Below, piece by piece: positions 11,567 through 21,688 of a DNA stretch of 64,000 nucleotides. A program made the translations under genes and the position numbers. Source of the DNA: Artemisia argyi (Eukaryota; Streptophyta; Magnoliopsida; Asterales; Asteraceae); assembly GCA_030686995.1 (NCBI GenBank), contig JARVZY010002398.1, positions 46,001 through 110,000 of the forward strand, read 5' to 3'. Within the stretch, counting starts at the first letter, position 1. Each line of letters opens with the position of its first letter. Below the pieces are notes generated by a model. The model was not told where the DNA came from. It did no database searches and worked only from the letters and a program-made list of their open reading frames with translations.

Positions 11567-12297
11567 TGTTAGGAATTATAGATTTAATGATTAAAAAACT
11601 GCATGTGCTTATATGAAGAAGAATCAAAGTACTTCTGCTTAACCAAAGTACTTCTGATGCAAAGTACTTCTGCTGAACCAAAGTACTTCTGATGCAAAGT
11701 ACTTTCTGCTGAACGAAAATTACTTTGAATCAAAGTACTTCTGCTGAAATATTTGAAGAAAAATGAAACACAAGGGCTTAATATGACAAGTTGGGAAACT
11801 ACAAAAACATGGAGACTTTAGAAGATTCAAGAAGAATATTTAGTTTCCTAATTATATTATGATTGTCTTTCTTGTAAACCCTAATCCTCTAGTATATAAA
11901 GAGGACATGGGTCATTAGTTTTGAACTCACAGAAAATATGTAGTCGACTAGTTAAAGGTGTGTGTGTGTCTAGGCGTCAAGTTCCTACAATGGACGCCTA
12001 GGGTTTATTAGTTTTAGTTAGTTCACCTCAAGGTCAAGTCCTTGATTCCTGTTACAAGGTGTGTAACAAGTTCTACCTTGATCAAGTAGAATTGGGGCAG
12101 TAGATGATTGTAATAGTTAGTAGTGATGATGGCGAAGAACCTTAATAACAACAATGATGTTTTGATTATTCCGCTGCATATTATATTGTTAATCTTTGCC
12201 AGTGTGCTTATTGTTAATCCTAGATCAATGTCTAAACAACATGGAGTCCAAAACGGTCCTAAGAACTTATAGAAGATGGTGTGCATAAGTTCTATCA
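11567..12297 (+). repeat. 5' LTR of non-autonomous element
   Basis: It runs from TGTTAGGAATT to TTCTATCA. Six copies of the perfect palindrome AAGTACTT, mostly as CAAAGTACTTCTG, are spaced 16-40 bases apart between 11627 and about 11745. A TATA box (AGTATATAAAGAGG) lies near 11891-11904. Confidence 0.92.
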
Positions 12298-12311
12298 GGT
12301 GGTATCAGATC
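12298..12311 (+). other. Primer binding site
   Basis: GG then TGGTATCAGATC directly follows the 5' LTR. It matches the start of the initiator tRNA-Met complement used by most plant Copia elements, with one difference near its end. Confidence 0.8.
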
Positions 12312-13455
12312 AAGGGGGCTCTCGATCTAGGGATCTACAAGGTTTTTCGAAGAAAAGGTAAAAATTTGAATCTGGAAAAATTTTCGTAACCTTTCTGCAG
12401 GGCTTTTTTCAAATAGCGATATCTTTTTCGTTAGCCGTTGGATCGGGCTAAAATTGTTTTTGGAGACTCTCAGTATATCAAGCTAACTTTTCACTGGAGC
12501 GATCTTGAATTGGAGCTTTTATGCGTAAGATATAGGGTGTCAAAAACTGCTGCAGAGGGAGGTGAAATTTTCAAATTTTTATGGTTTTTATGATCTGAAT
12601 TTTCTGAATTTATGTTTACATGGTATTAATTTATTGTGGAAGTTGAATATATGTTGTTTGAAGTCAGTAGATGATCAAAGATAGCAGTTTTGGATGGGTT
12701 TATGTTTAGTTTTTAGGGTTACCAATGTACAAGAGTGATATTAATGGTTTTCTGCTGTATGAGTGATTCTGATCTGATGGTGATGCTCTATGCATACATT
12801 AGCTATCACTTAAAGGAGTTACGTTGTAGTACTCAGTGTCTCATCTAGATGAGGATTTTTTCAAGAGCTTGCGATCTACTTATACATAGTAGGTATGAGT
12901 TTGGAGTCACGTGGATATTACAAGATATAAGACACAAGTTTGGGAAGTTTAACTTCTTCATCAAATTCGTTAAACTCAGTTTTCTTCATCGGTGATCATT
13001 ACATATAGTCGACAGAATTGAAGATTCAAGAAATGATAAACATATTAGTTTCAGGGGAAGCTTATTGATTAAATGTTCAACCATCTACACGCACCATTTA
13101 AGGGGAGTTGTTTCATTACTACTTCTAGTCATCATTAATACTGCTAGTTTAAAATTTCTATTGTCTTTTGTTCATTTTTCGCAAGCTTTTTGGTGTTCTT
13201 CATGGAGGGTAATTCAAGACATTGGAAAGATTGGATTGGAAGTTTTGATATATGATGTGGGGTAGTGACGATCAAAGTTGCATATCTTTTCATGACCCCT
13301 ATCAGATGATTAAAAAAAGGGGAAGAAGACTACAGAGATATGATTTGCAACTTATTATGTGTGGTGACATGTTCAAGAAGATCTTAAGTCAAGGGGAAGC
13401 ATTGAAGATTGTTTCATTCATGGAGATAGTTTTGTAATATCAAATAGGGGAAGAT
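12312..13455 (+). other. Non-coding interior of non-autonomous element
   Basis: There are no long reading frames. It holds the 41-bp segment 12800-12840 that is identical to 1060-1100. It ends with the purine tract AAATAGGGGAAGA (13442-13454) before the 3' LTR. Confidence 0.8.
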
Positions 13456-14187
13456 TGTTGGGAATTATAGATTTGATGATTACAAAACTACATGTGCTTA
13501 TATGAAGAAGAATCAAAGTACTTCTGCTGAACCAAAGTACTTCTGATGCAAAGTACTTCTATTGAACCAAAGTACTTCTGATGCAAAGTACTTTCTGCTA
13601 AACCAAAAGTACTTTGAATCAAAGTACTTCTGCTACAGTATTTGAAGATGAATGAAACACAAGGGCTTAATATGACAAGTTGGGAAACTACAAAAAGATG
13701 GAGACTTTAGAAGATTCTAGAAGAATATTTAGTTTCATAATTTTATTATGATTGTCTTTCTTGTAAGCCCTAATCCTCTGGTATATAAAGAGGACATGGG
13801 TCATTAGTTTTGAACACACAGAAAATATGTAGTCGACTAGTTAAAGGTGTGTGTGTGTCTAGGCATCAAGTTCCTACAATGGACGCCTAGGGTTTATTAG
13901 TTTTAGTTAGTTCAGCCTCAAGGTCAAGTCCTTGATCCCTGTTACAAGTTGTGTAACAAGTTCTACCTTGATCAAGTAGAATTGGGGCTGTAGATGATTG
14001 TAATAGTTAGTAGAGATGATGGCGAAGAACCTTAATAACAACAATGATGTTTTGATTATTCCGCTGCATATTATATTGTTAATCATTGTTAGTCTGCTTA
14101 TTGTTAATCCTAGATCAATGTCTAAACAACATGGAGTCCAAAACGGTCCTAAGAACTTATTGAAAATGGTATGCATAAGTTCTATCA
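13456..14187 (+). repeat. 3' LTR of non-autonomous element
   Basis: It runs from TGTTGGGAATT to TTCTATCA and aligns with the 5' LTR along its whole length, including the AAGTACTT array (13517-13630) and the TATA region. Some palindromes have point changes. Confidence 0.92.
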
Positions 14188-14192
14188 GGAAT

Positions 14193-15087
14193 GTTCAGTG
14201 GCAGTAACATCAGTCTCCATATCATCACCAGCCTCATAGACATCTCCTCACTGTCTTTGCTATCTTCATCATCTGAGTCAAGAATAGCCTGAAAGGTAGC
14301 CATTGAGTCTATCTGCAAAAACGGGTTAGCCGGCTCCTCTTCATAAGAAGACTCGCCTTGGTTGTGGTCGCTCCCTGACCCCTCTAATCCAACAGAATGG
14401 GTTTTATCTGTCTGGTCCTTAGAGTCAGTTTGCAAAGTATGGGCAGCTCCGTGAAGGGGTGTAGGTTCCATATCAGCGGGTGGTTTCAATCCCCCTGAGT
14501 CTTTGTCCCCTATGACTCCTTCAGACACTGACGGGTGTTTTTCAGTGGCATCCTTAGGAATCAGTGAAATGTTGAGGCCCCCCGTTCCAACAGGCTGGTA
14601 CTGGCCTGTCAAAGATTTAGGGGCCACCATTCCTTGAGACAGTGGTTGTGATGTACCAAAGACATTAACGGGAAAAGTGGAAGGCGCTCCCCTACCAGTG
14701 GGTTGTATGTTTCCCTCTGGATCTTTGGGAGTAATCGTGTGGACCAAGGACCCTGATTGTGATTTGTCAGTGTCCTTTGTTGTCCCTGAGGGTGGTGGAG
14801 CCTGGCCTTGGGGGCAGAATCAGTCTTAGGTTTCCTTTTTGGCTTAGAAGCCTGTGTTCTTGAAGCCCCAGGGCCCTGTGCCTTTGGTTTGGCCTTTGGC
14901 ACACACTGAGACTTCCCTGTCCTCTTAGGAGGGGAAGGTGGTTACGTTGAGTCCCTCCAGTTGTTTATAGCAACCATAAGGGCCATCAATTTAATGTTAG
15001 AGACTGAGGATGGGTCCTTTGTAAAATTTGAAGAACTCAGGACGGCTGGTAAAGAGCTTAAATAAACATCCTAAGTGTTGTCACAAC
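14193..15087 (-). pseudogene. SIRE accessory ORF, basic/Pro-rich linker
   Basis: Overlapping frames (14902-14609 and 14747-14193) hold the variable middle of the protein. First comes a Lys/Pro-rich stretch (KAKPKAQGPGASRTQASKP), then PTGRGAPST and GDKDSGG repeats, then an acidic stretch (SSYEEEPANPFLQ, DSDDEDSKDSEE). The change of frame near 14740 and another near 14230 show decay. The segment stops at the GGAAT duplication of the nested element. No function can be inferred beyond being a low-complexity linker. Confidence 0.65.
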
Positions 15088-15810
15088 CTAGTAACCTTTG
15101 AAGAGCACATGAAATAAACTAGGGTACGACACATAGTGTAACCTAGTTTTATTCATTAGCTTGGTTACGAGATCACCATAAATGATCTCTCCAATGTCGA
15201 TAGTGACCCATGACATCAGGCAATAAGCCATCATCATCTGAACAGAGTTAATCTGCTCAGTCCATGAATGATTCCCGCCGAGAACCTGAATCACAAAAGT
15301 GAACAGGATCTTCCAAGCCACAGGAAAGGAGCTCTTGGTGACAGGGGTCTTGTCCAAATATTTTGGATCTAAAACAATTTTTTCTAACCCTGATTTAACA
15401 TTGTTTGGGTCAGGGTGTGCAACGTAAATACCATTATTATAATCAAGTCCTGTTGTAGAGCAAAAAGTTTTGAAATCCAGGACAAATTTTCTTTTCACAT
15501 TTAAGACTGAGAAACTAATGAGAAATTCCTTGAGGGGCCTGAGTTCGTTCTCATCAGTGGAGGATGTCGGGTCATAGGCCTGAGCAGTACCCCGAAACTC
15601 CCTGAGGAAGTTGTGGTACTGAAAGTAGGGTGTGGAGGTGAAGGTGGTTTTCAAAGGCCAGTTATACAAAAACTTTATGATTTCCTTGTAGGCAGGGACA
15701 TTGGTTGGGTAGTTAAAGTTGCCTACAACATTGTTGGTTTTGAATTGTACATTAGCCAGAGTCAATTTTGCCCATTGAGGTGCAATCTTGATTCCTTGGT
15801 CATCTGCCAT
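15088..15810 (-). pseudogene. SIRE accessory ORF, N-terminal domain
   Basis: The frame starts at the ATG at 15810 (MADDQGIKIAPQWAKL) and is open for 240 codons before the TAA at 15088-15090, where the conserved protein would continue. Landmarks are LREFRGTAQAYDP, NELRPLKEFLISFSV, TFCSTTGLDYNNG, then NSVQMMMAYCLMSWVTIDIGEIIYGDLV. This block is typical of the extra ORF after pol in Asteraceae SIRE-like elements. There is no signal peptide at the start and only weak hydrophobic segments. It is separated from pol by about 790 bases with a TATA box, which suggests a separate transcript. Function is unknown. Confidence 0.78.
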
Positions 15811-16598
15811 TTTAGGTCAATTTTTTTTTTAAATTTTAATGGCAGAATATCACACACCAGATGATCCACAAGTTGAGTCCAATCGTTTTCTATTCGTGAA
15901 ATGAGTGATATTATTATCAAGATGATTGCACACAGGAAGGATTTCTTGTTGCAAATCTTCTTAACCAAGAAAACATGTTTTTGAAAAAAAAGCCTTTTTC
16001 TTTTTGAAAAAGAGAAAACACAACTTTGCACTGAAGAAATTTTTGCAGAGTTTCTTTAAGAAAATTTTTTGTGTGTGTCTTTTGGGTGTTTTGCATGGGG
16101 TATTTATAGAGGGTGAGGAATACCAATGGTTAGGAATTTTGAAAATCAAAATGTATAACCTTTTTGGGTTCCGCATTAAATGCCACCACTCCACTTTCCC
16201 AAGTTATTCGTAGCTGTCGAGGTGAATAGTGCAAGGGCCTGCAAATTGGTGCACTTTTTGCAGGCATGATATCACAAAATATCATAAGATATTATTTTTG
16301 ATGGGGGCAATTAATGCCTGGTGGGATATTGGGTGATTAAGTGGGGGCTCAAAGTGTGGATGGCAGTGAGGCAGAGACATATATTCCTATATTAAATAGG
16401 AGATTTAGTTACCAACCTAGGACATTTACTAACTAGATACTCAAAGCATTTAGTTATGCATTGAATTGCATCAGTAAATGTCATGAGCCCCCAAAATGAG
16501 AAATCATTCAGTGTGAATTTTTGGGTAGGGTATTCAGTGAGTTTATTCAGTATGTGAGAAACTCCCTGCGAATGGGTTTTTTGATGTTGTGGAAGGGT
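15811..16598 (-). promoter_or_regulatory. Pol-accessory ORF spacer with TATA box
   Basis: Between the end of pol and the accessory ATG the minus strand is non-coding. It contains a good TATA box (CTATAAATACC, TATAAATA at 16108-16101) about 290 bases before the ATG, followed by an A/C-rich leader (CACACACAAAAAATTTTC). I infer an internal promoter for the accessory ORF; splicing from an LTR transcript is the alternative. Confidence 0.55.
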
Positions 16599-17096
16599 TT
16601 ACTGAAGAAGGTTAATTATCAGGGATAGGATAAAGAATATACACCATGTTAGGATATTTGAATCAGTAACCTGATTATCAATATCTAACATGCCTAGTTC
16701 TACTTTCAGCCTAGTGAAAGTAGGTTCATCCAAGGGTTTTGTGAAGATATCAGCTAATTGATATTCAGTGGGTATGAAGTGTAATTCAATATCACCTTTC
16801 ATGATCTGATCCCTGATGAAATGATATCTGATATCAATGTGTTTTGTTCTTTGATGAAGCGCAGGGTTGTTTGAAATAGCTATTGCACTTGTGTTCTCAC
16901 AAAAGATGGGTACCATTTTGTAATGAATACCATAGTCACTGAGCTGACGTCTCATCCATAACACATTTGCACAACAGCCTACAGCAGCAACATATTCAGC
17001 CTCTGCTGAGGACATTGAAATAGATTGTTGCTTTTTAGCACTCTAACAGACTAATTTTCCTCCAAGAAATTGGCAGGACCCTGAAGTACTTTTTCA
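16599..17096 (-). pseudogene. SIRE RNase H domain
   Basis: The frame shows the Copia RNase H signature: MSSAEAEYVAAVGCC, FCENTSAIAISNNP, HQRTKHIDIRYHFIRD, then the end motif PTEYQLADIFTKPLDE. RNase H removes the RNA strand during reverse transcription. Two nonsense changes break it: TAG at 17043-17045, where the family has Trp before SAKKQQS, and TGA at 17094-17096 before KSTSG, where Arg is usual. Both fit C-to-T/G-to-A transitions. It is the C-terminal end of the polyprotein. Confidence 0.88.
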
Positions 17097-18282
17097 GTCC
17101 ATGTTGCATCCTTCATAGACAGAGTCTAAATATCCTTTAAGATCAAACCCTGAACATTTGGGATAATAAATTCCAAGACTGGAAGTGCCTTTCAGGTATC
17201 TCAGAATCCTTTTAACAGCAGTGAGATGAGATTCCTTTGGATCAGACTGATATCTTGCACACAAACAAACTGAGAATTGAATGTCAGGCCTTGAGGCAAG
17301 AAGGTACATCAGTGACCCAATCATACCTCTAAAAAGAGTAGGATTGACTGGTTTTCCAGCAAGGTCAGGACCTAGGCTGTTAGGAGGTACCATTGGGGTT
17401 TTCACTGCGGCACAGTCACTGAGGTCATACTTTTTCAGTAAGTTTCTAGTGTACTTTTCTTGACTGATTGAAGTGCCTTTTTCAGTTTGTTTGATTTGTA
17501 GTCCAAGAAAGTAAGTAAGTTCACCCATCATACTCATTTCAAATTTCTTTGTCATCAGCTTTTCAAACTGTTTACAAAGTTTTGTAGCTTGTTGAGCCAA
17601 ATATGATGTCATCCACATACACTTAGACTAAAATCACATCCTCTTTTGTCCTATAGGTGAACAATGTATTGTTAATTTTGCCTCTGACAAACTTGTTTTG
17701 GATCAGGAGGGCTGAAAGAGTTTCATACCATGCCCTGGGTGCTTGTTTTAGTCAATAAAGGGCTTTGTTTAGCTTGTAGACATGGTTAGGAAATTCACTA
17801 CTTTCAAATTCAGGGGGTTGTTGCACATATACATCTTCTTTAATGTTACCATTTAGGAAGGCACTTTTTACATCTATTTGGTAGACTTTAAAGTTCATGT
17901 ATGTTGCATATGCAAGAAAGATCCTGATGGCTTCCATTCTAGCAACAGGTGCAAAAGCTTCCTCATAATCAATACCTTCCTGTTGATTATATCCTTTTGC
18001 AACAAGTCTTGCCTTGTTATTGATGACTGTACCAGACTCATCAGTCTTATTTTTGAAGACCCATTTCATTGCAATGACAAAGACACCATGAGGGCATTCA
18101 ACAAGGCTCATGACATCATTTCTATCAAACTGCTCTAGTTCATCTCTCATGGCCCGACCCCAACTTTCATATTTAAAAGCTTTTTTAACATTTTTAGGCT
18201 CTATCTCTGAGAGAAAATCAACATAAAGACATATATTGGCTGAGGCTGCTTTGAGTTTAGCAGCCATGCTCCGAGTAAGCAT
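17097..18282 (-). pseudogene. SIRE reverse transcriptase domain
   Basis: Frames at 18282-17752 and 17618-17097 cover the Copia reverse transcriptase. Landmarks are [72 protein letters not shown], the catalytic YVDD (about 17606-17617), then YFLGLQIKQ and GSLMYLLASRPDI. Stops lie after KALY (17752) and before VYVDD, and the frame shifts just after the YVDD block. The catalytic residues are therefore still readable, but no continuous product is possible. Confidence 0.9.
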
Positions 18283-18872
18283 GCCTTCGGTGGGCTCACC
18301 AATGATGTTAACAAGTTCTATTGTTTTGGACTTAGTACAGCTATTCTGAGGTCTAGGATAGGAGTTTGAACTTATGGAAGCCTGATGTGTAGGTGGAGTG
18401 GGTTCAGTTACTAGAGCCTGAGGTTCCTCAAGATTGAGATCTTGAGTTACCTCAATGTGATCATCTTGAATGGTGGTATCCTAAACAATTGGTTCAGTGG
18501 TAGTAGTCTCATTAGAGACCTGTTGAGTTTCTATGAACCCACTGATGGTTCGTTGAGGTAGGTTGTGAGGATTGTTGAAATATGAGACGTCTGCATCAGC
18601 TTGGTATTGTGTAGATAGGTTATTCTCAGAGTGATATTCATCAGGAGGATATCTTGATGAGTCATCAATACCAATTTCTTCCACTGAGGAATTAGAAAAC
18701 TTGACAACTTCAATACTCTCATCAAATATGACATGGAAGGTCTCCTCAGTCTGCTGTCTCCTAGTATTAAACACCCTGAAGGCTTTTGAGACAAGGGAAT
18801 ACCTTATAAAGTAGCCATCATAAGCTTTAGCATCAAATTTTCCAAGATGATCCTTATGGTTATGGATAAACA
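18283..18872 (-). pseudogene. SIRE pol linker between integrase and reverse transcriptase
   Basis: The frame 18873-18481 (FIHNHKDHLGKFDAKAYDGY, then EETFHVIFDES) is the C-terminal integrase region and the acidic, variable connector found before the reverse transcriptase in this lineage. It is stopped at 18481 and shifted relative to the next domain. Confidence 0.8.
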
Positions 18873-19508
18873 AAGGACATCCAAATACATGGAAATAGAT
18901 GATATTAGGGATTCTTCCTTTAAATAACTCATAGGGAGTCTTGCTATGTCTCTTAAGAATAATGGACCTGTTTTGTGTATAACAGGCTGTTTTAACTGCC
19001 TCAGTCTAAAAGTGTTTAGAGAGAGCGGATCCATTAAGCATTGTTCTAGCAGCCTCAATGACAGTTCTGTTCTTTCTTTCAGCAACCCCATTTTGTTCAG
19101 GGGTGTAAGGAGAGGAAAAGTTTTAAGATATACCCTTCTCATCACAGAAACTTTCAAGGTCATTGTTTTTGAATTCAGTCCAATTATCAATCCTGATTTG
19201 TTTGACCCTGATGTCATTTTGGTTTTCAATCTTCCTAATAAAGGACATGATTGTTTTAGCAGCATGACTCTTTTTGGTCCGAAAATAGACCCAAGTGTAT
19301 CTTGAGTATTCATCCACAATGACCAGAGTGTACTTCTCATGGTGGGTTGACATTGGACTGATGGTTCCAAAAAGATCCATGTGAAGTAGGTGCATGCAGT
19401 TGGTGATAGAGGAATTTTGTTTGGTTTTAAAGGATGCCCTGTGGTGTTTACCTTTTTCACAGGCAGGGCAGAGTTTATCCTTAGAGAACACAAGTGATGG
19501 TAAGCCAA
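18873..19508 (-). pseudogene. SIRE integrase
   Basis: The CPACEKGKHH part of the zinc-binding motif leads into the core: LLHMDLFGTISPM (first catalytic Asp), RIDNWTEFKN (second Asp; the family has Gly where Trp is seen) and PEQNGVAERKNRT (catalytic Glu). Stops interrupt after DEKGIS (19120-19122) and in KHF-TEAV (TAG at 19006-19008, where Trp is expected). Integrase joins the cDNA to host DNA. The copy is dead. Confidence 0.88.
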
Positions 19509-20176
19509 GGACTTTGTTTTGTTTGGCCAGGTTTTTTATGTTTTTGAAATTCAGATGGGAAAGTCTTTTATGCTAAAGCCAATTGAGGGTTTCAGTGGCT
19601 TTAGCAAAAAGGCATGTTCCATTCTAAGTGAGTGAGGACATATCCAAAACATAGACATCCTGCCTTCTTGGAGCAATAAGAACAACTTCTTTGTTTGCAT
19701 TGAAGATGGTGCCTTGCTTATCATCAAACTGAACTATGTATTTAGCATCACATAGTTGAATGACACTGATCAAGTTATATTTAAGACCATTAACATAAGC
19801 TATTCTAGTAAAAACTATTCCACTACAGTTTACTGAACCATAACCTTCAGTGAGACAAGATGAGTTATCAACAAATACCACCTTAGGTCCTAGTTCCTTT
19901 ACATATTTGTGCAAGAATTCCTTCATGCCAGTTATTCTTCTTGAACATCCACTATCAAAATGCCAAACAGGATCCCTGGAATGTCTCTGCACAAATGTAA
20001 ACTGAGTTAGTTTTTCTTGTGAACCCACTTTCTGGTGGGTTTAGCTTTAATGGCCATTTTGAACTGAGCAATTGATCCATGATCAGTGGTGGTGTGGACA
20101 TTGCTGCCAAAGACTTTACATCTGGGAGATTAGGCTGGTTTGGTGATGCCTCTTCTGGACTGAATGACCTGTTCAT
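19509..20176 (-). pseudogene. SIRE protease and pre-integrase region
   Basis: The frame 20028-19624 contains the aspartic protease active site in WHFDSGCSRRITG, then EGYGSVNCSGIVF and YNLISVIQLCD. The pre-integrase HKRLSHLNFKNIKNLAKQ segment follows, with a TAG at 19573-19575 where Trp normally stands. The stretch 20176-19955 is in another frame and only loosely matches. The protease cuts the polyprotein. Confidence 0.82.
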
Positions 20177-21380
20177 GTCCTAAAATCTCATGAGTAGGGT
20201 CTCCACAGATATCACAACATGGATACATCAAACAATCATCAGGTAGATGATCATTGAAAAAGGTTTAGCTTTTTGCTTTATCTGTTTAGAGCCTGAGGCA
20301 TAGTCAAGAGACTGAGCATTGTGGTAGGGTACAACACCTGATGAGACTGTGTAAGATAGATGATCAAAGGTTCTGTGATCTTTCTTTTTACATATCATGC
20401 AAAAAAGGATTCTATAACAGTCATCAGTGGTATGTGTGGTATAGTTATACAATTCACATATCAGTTTTGGTTTAGATGTAGCCTTAGATTTGGTGGAACT
20501 TGAGGAAGCTGGTTTAATTTCCTTTTCCAAAGGTTGAGGGGTTTTCTCATATGATTCAATCTTTTCACTCAACTTCCTAACAAGTTCAGCCAACTAATCA
20601 TATTTAGAATCAGGGCTGTCAGTGATAGCCTCATTGGAGACTGAGGTTGTAGAGTCATCAGTGGGAACTGAGACTTCAGTGAGTGGTCTTTTCAAGATTG
20701 TTCATCCTAAGCCAGCCTTCTCTCTTGGAGAGTGTTGAGTGTACACCAGGGGTGTTAGCTTAGAGCTAGGTTCAGCTCCCTGAAGAACTTTTAGTGGAGG
20801 GAGTGGATTCTGTTAGACAGGTTCAGACTCATTATTGGACTCAGGAGGACTAGATTCATCAGTGACCCCAAGCATATTTTTTATGGCCTGACTTTCAGGT
20901 TCCAATATTTTTCCAGTGTTAAAATTTGGTAATTTGCTATCTGGGTTGACTCTTTCAATCCAATCACTAGGTTTTGGCGCCATCTCCTTGTTAAAGGATA
21001 TGCCTGAAGGCAGAAATGCCTTTTCACCATGATTCTCACTCGAGGACTCAGTGTTTTGATTCTCACCAATAATAACTTTCTTATTGCTTGGTGTGAGACT
21101 CACTGAGTCAAAAACCCTAGGGTTTTTCTGATTCCACTTATATATCACAGCCTTTTCTTTCTTAAGTTCATCCTGAATAGCTTGATTTTGTTTTACTAGT
21201 TCAGTGTTTTGAATTCGAAGTGTAACAGCCTCAAGCTTTACTTGTTTTAAAACAAGTAATTCATCTCAACACTTATTCAACTAAAAAATTAACTTATTGA
21301 ATTTTGAAAACAAATTTTGTCTTTGCTCTTTAACGAACTTAAGATCCACATTTAAATAGTTTAAATAATTTGGTTAGTTG
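20177..21380 (-). pseudogene. SIRE gag remnant (zinc knuckles and coiled coil), 5'-truncated
   Basis: The frame 20593-20228 has two zinc-knuckle-like motifs. The first, CELYNYTTHTTDDC, has Tyr where the second Cys should be; the second, CMICKKKDHRTFDH, is intact. Upstream, 21148-20813 has KWNQKNPRVFDSV, and above it comes a helical, coiled-coil-like stretch (LRIQNTELVKQNQAIQDELK) with stops near 21260-21285. The capsid-type N-terminal gag domain, primer site and 5' LTR are not found; similarity ends at about 21380. Gag forms the virus-like particle. Confidence 0.78.
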
Positions 21381-21688
21381 TTAAAAATAATAGTTTTTAC
21401 TCTTTAATAGGGGGACAATGGAATATGGATGCGATTTTTTTATGGAAGGAGAAATGACTCGCCAAAATGACCGGTTCTCCTGGAGCTTCAACGCCTCTAA
21501 CTCATTCCGCAGGACCATCAACATCGAGTCCTATAAATACAGAGTGCTCAAATTGCATAAAATTGAATCACCAGATAATGGTACTCAATAAAATTCTAGA
21601 ATTGTATCAGCATCCCAACAACCACACAATTGCTACAGCTGCCTTGTTTCACGAGCTTTATAATGAGATGCTAGATGATATAGGAAAT
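21381..21688 (+). CDS. Small unrecognised ORF in unassigned block
   Basis: The frame starts at the ATG at 21467. It has a Ser/Thr/Pro-rich start (SPGASTPLTHSAGPSTSSP), a CSNC pair, a helical stretch (MVLNKILELYQHPNNH) and ALFHELYNEMLDD. It does not match a family I can name with confidence. A solo LTR entered at 21689, just before the end. Without the LTR and one copy of GAAAT the frame would run only a few codons further to a TAG at about 23364, so nearly the whole ORF is intact. It may be a remnant of a transposon gene. Upstream, 21381-21466 is AT-rich with no clear promoter. Confidence 0.35.

Larger units (their letters stand above)
11562..14192 (+). mobile_element. Complete non-autonomous LTR element (11567-14187), GGAAT target duplication
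   Basis: Two direct LTRs (731 and 732 bp) enclose a 1158-bp internal region, and the whole is flanked by GGAAT at 11562-11566 and 14188-14192. A primer site resembling initiator tRNA-Met complement (TGGTATCAGAT) follows the 5' LTR, and a purine tract precedes the 3' LTR. The interior has no gag, protease, integrase or reverse transcriptase, so it depends on another element, probably Copia by its primer site. It lies in the opposite orientation inside the SIRE accessory ORF. The LTRs differ by several percent by eye, so the insertion is not recent. Confidence 0.92.
7157..21380 (-). mobile_element. SIRE/Maximus-type Copia element, 5'-truncated, with accessory 3' ORF
   Basis: On the minus strand the order is gag remnant, protease, integrase, reverse transcriptase, RNase H, a 0.8-kb spacer, a long accessory ORF, a polypurine tract and a 3' LTR. 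The domain order (integrase before reverse transcriptase) defines Copia. The protease DSGCSR motif, the coiled-coil gag tail and the post-pol ORF point to the SIRE lineage. Gag fades out near 21380, with no primer site or 5' LTR beyond it, so the element is 5'-truncated. CGAAC (7152-7156) would be the target duplication, but its partner is absent. Two later insertions split the accessory ORF. Confidence 0.85.

Noticed and set aside
18946..19305. 119-codon plus-strand frame
   Set aside because: Antisense of the SIRE integrase core.
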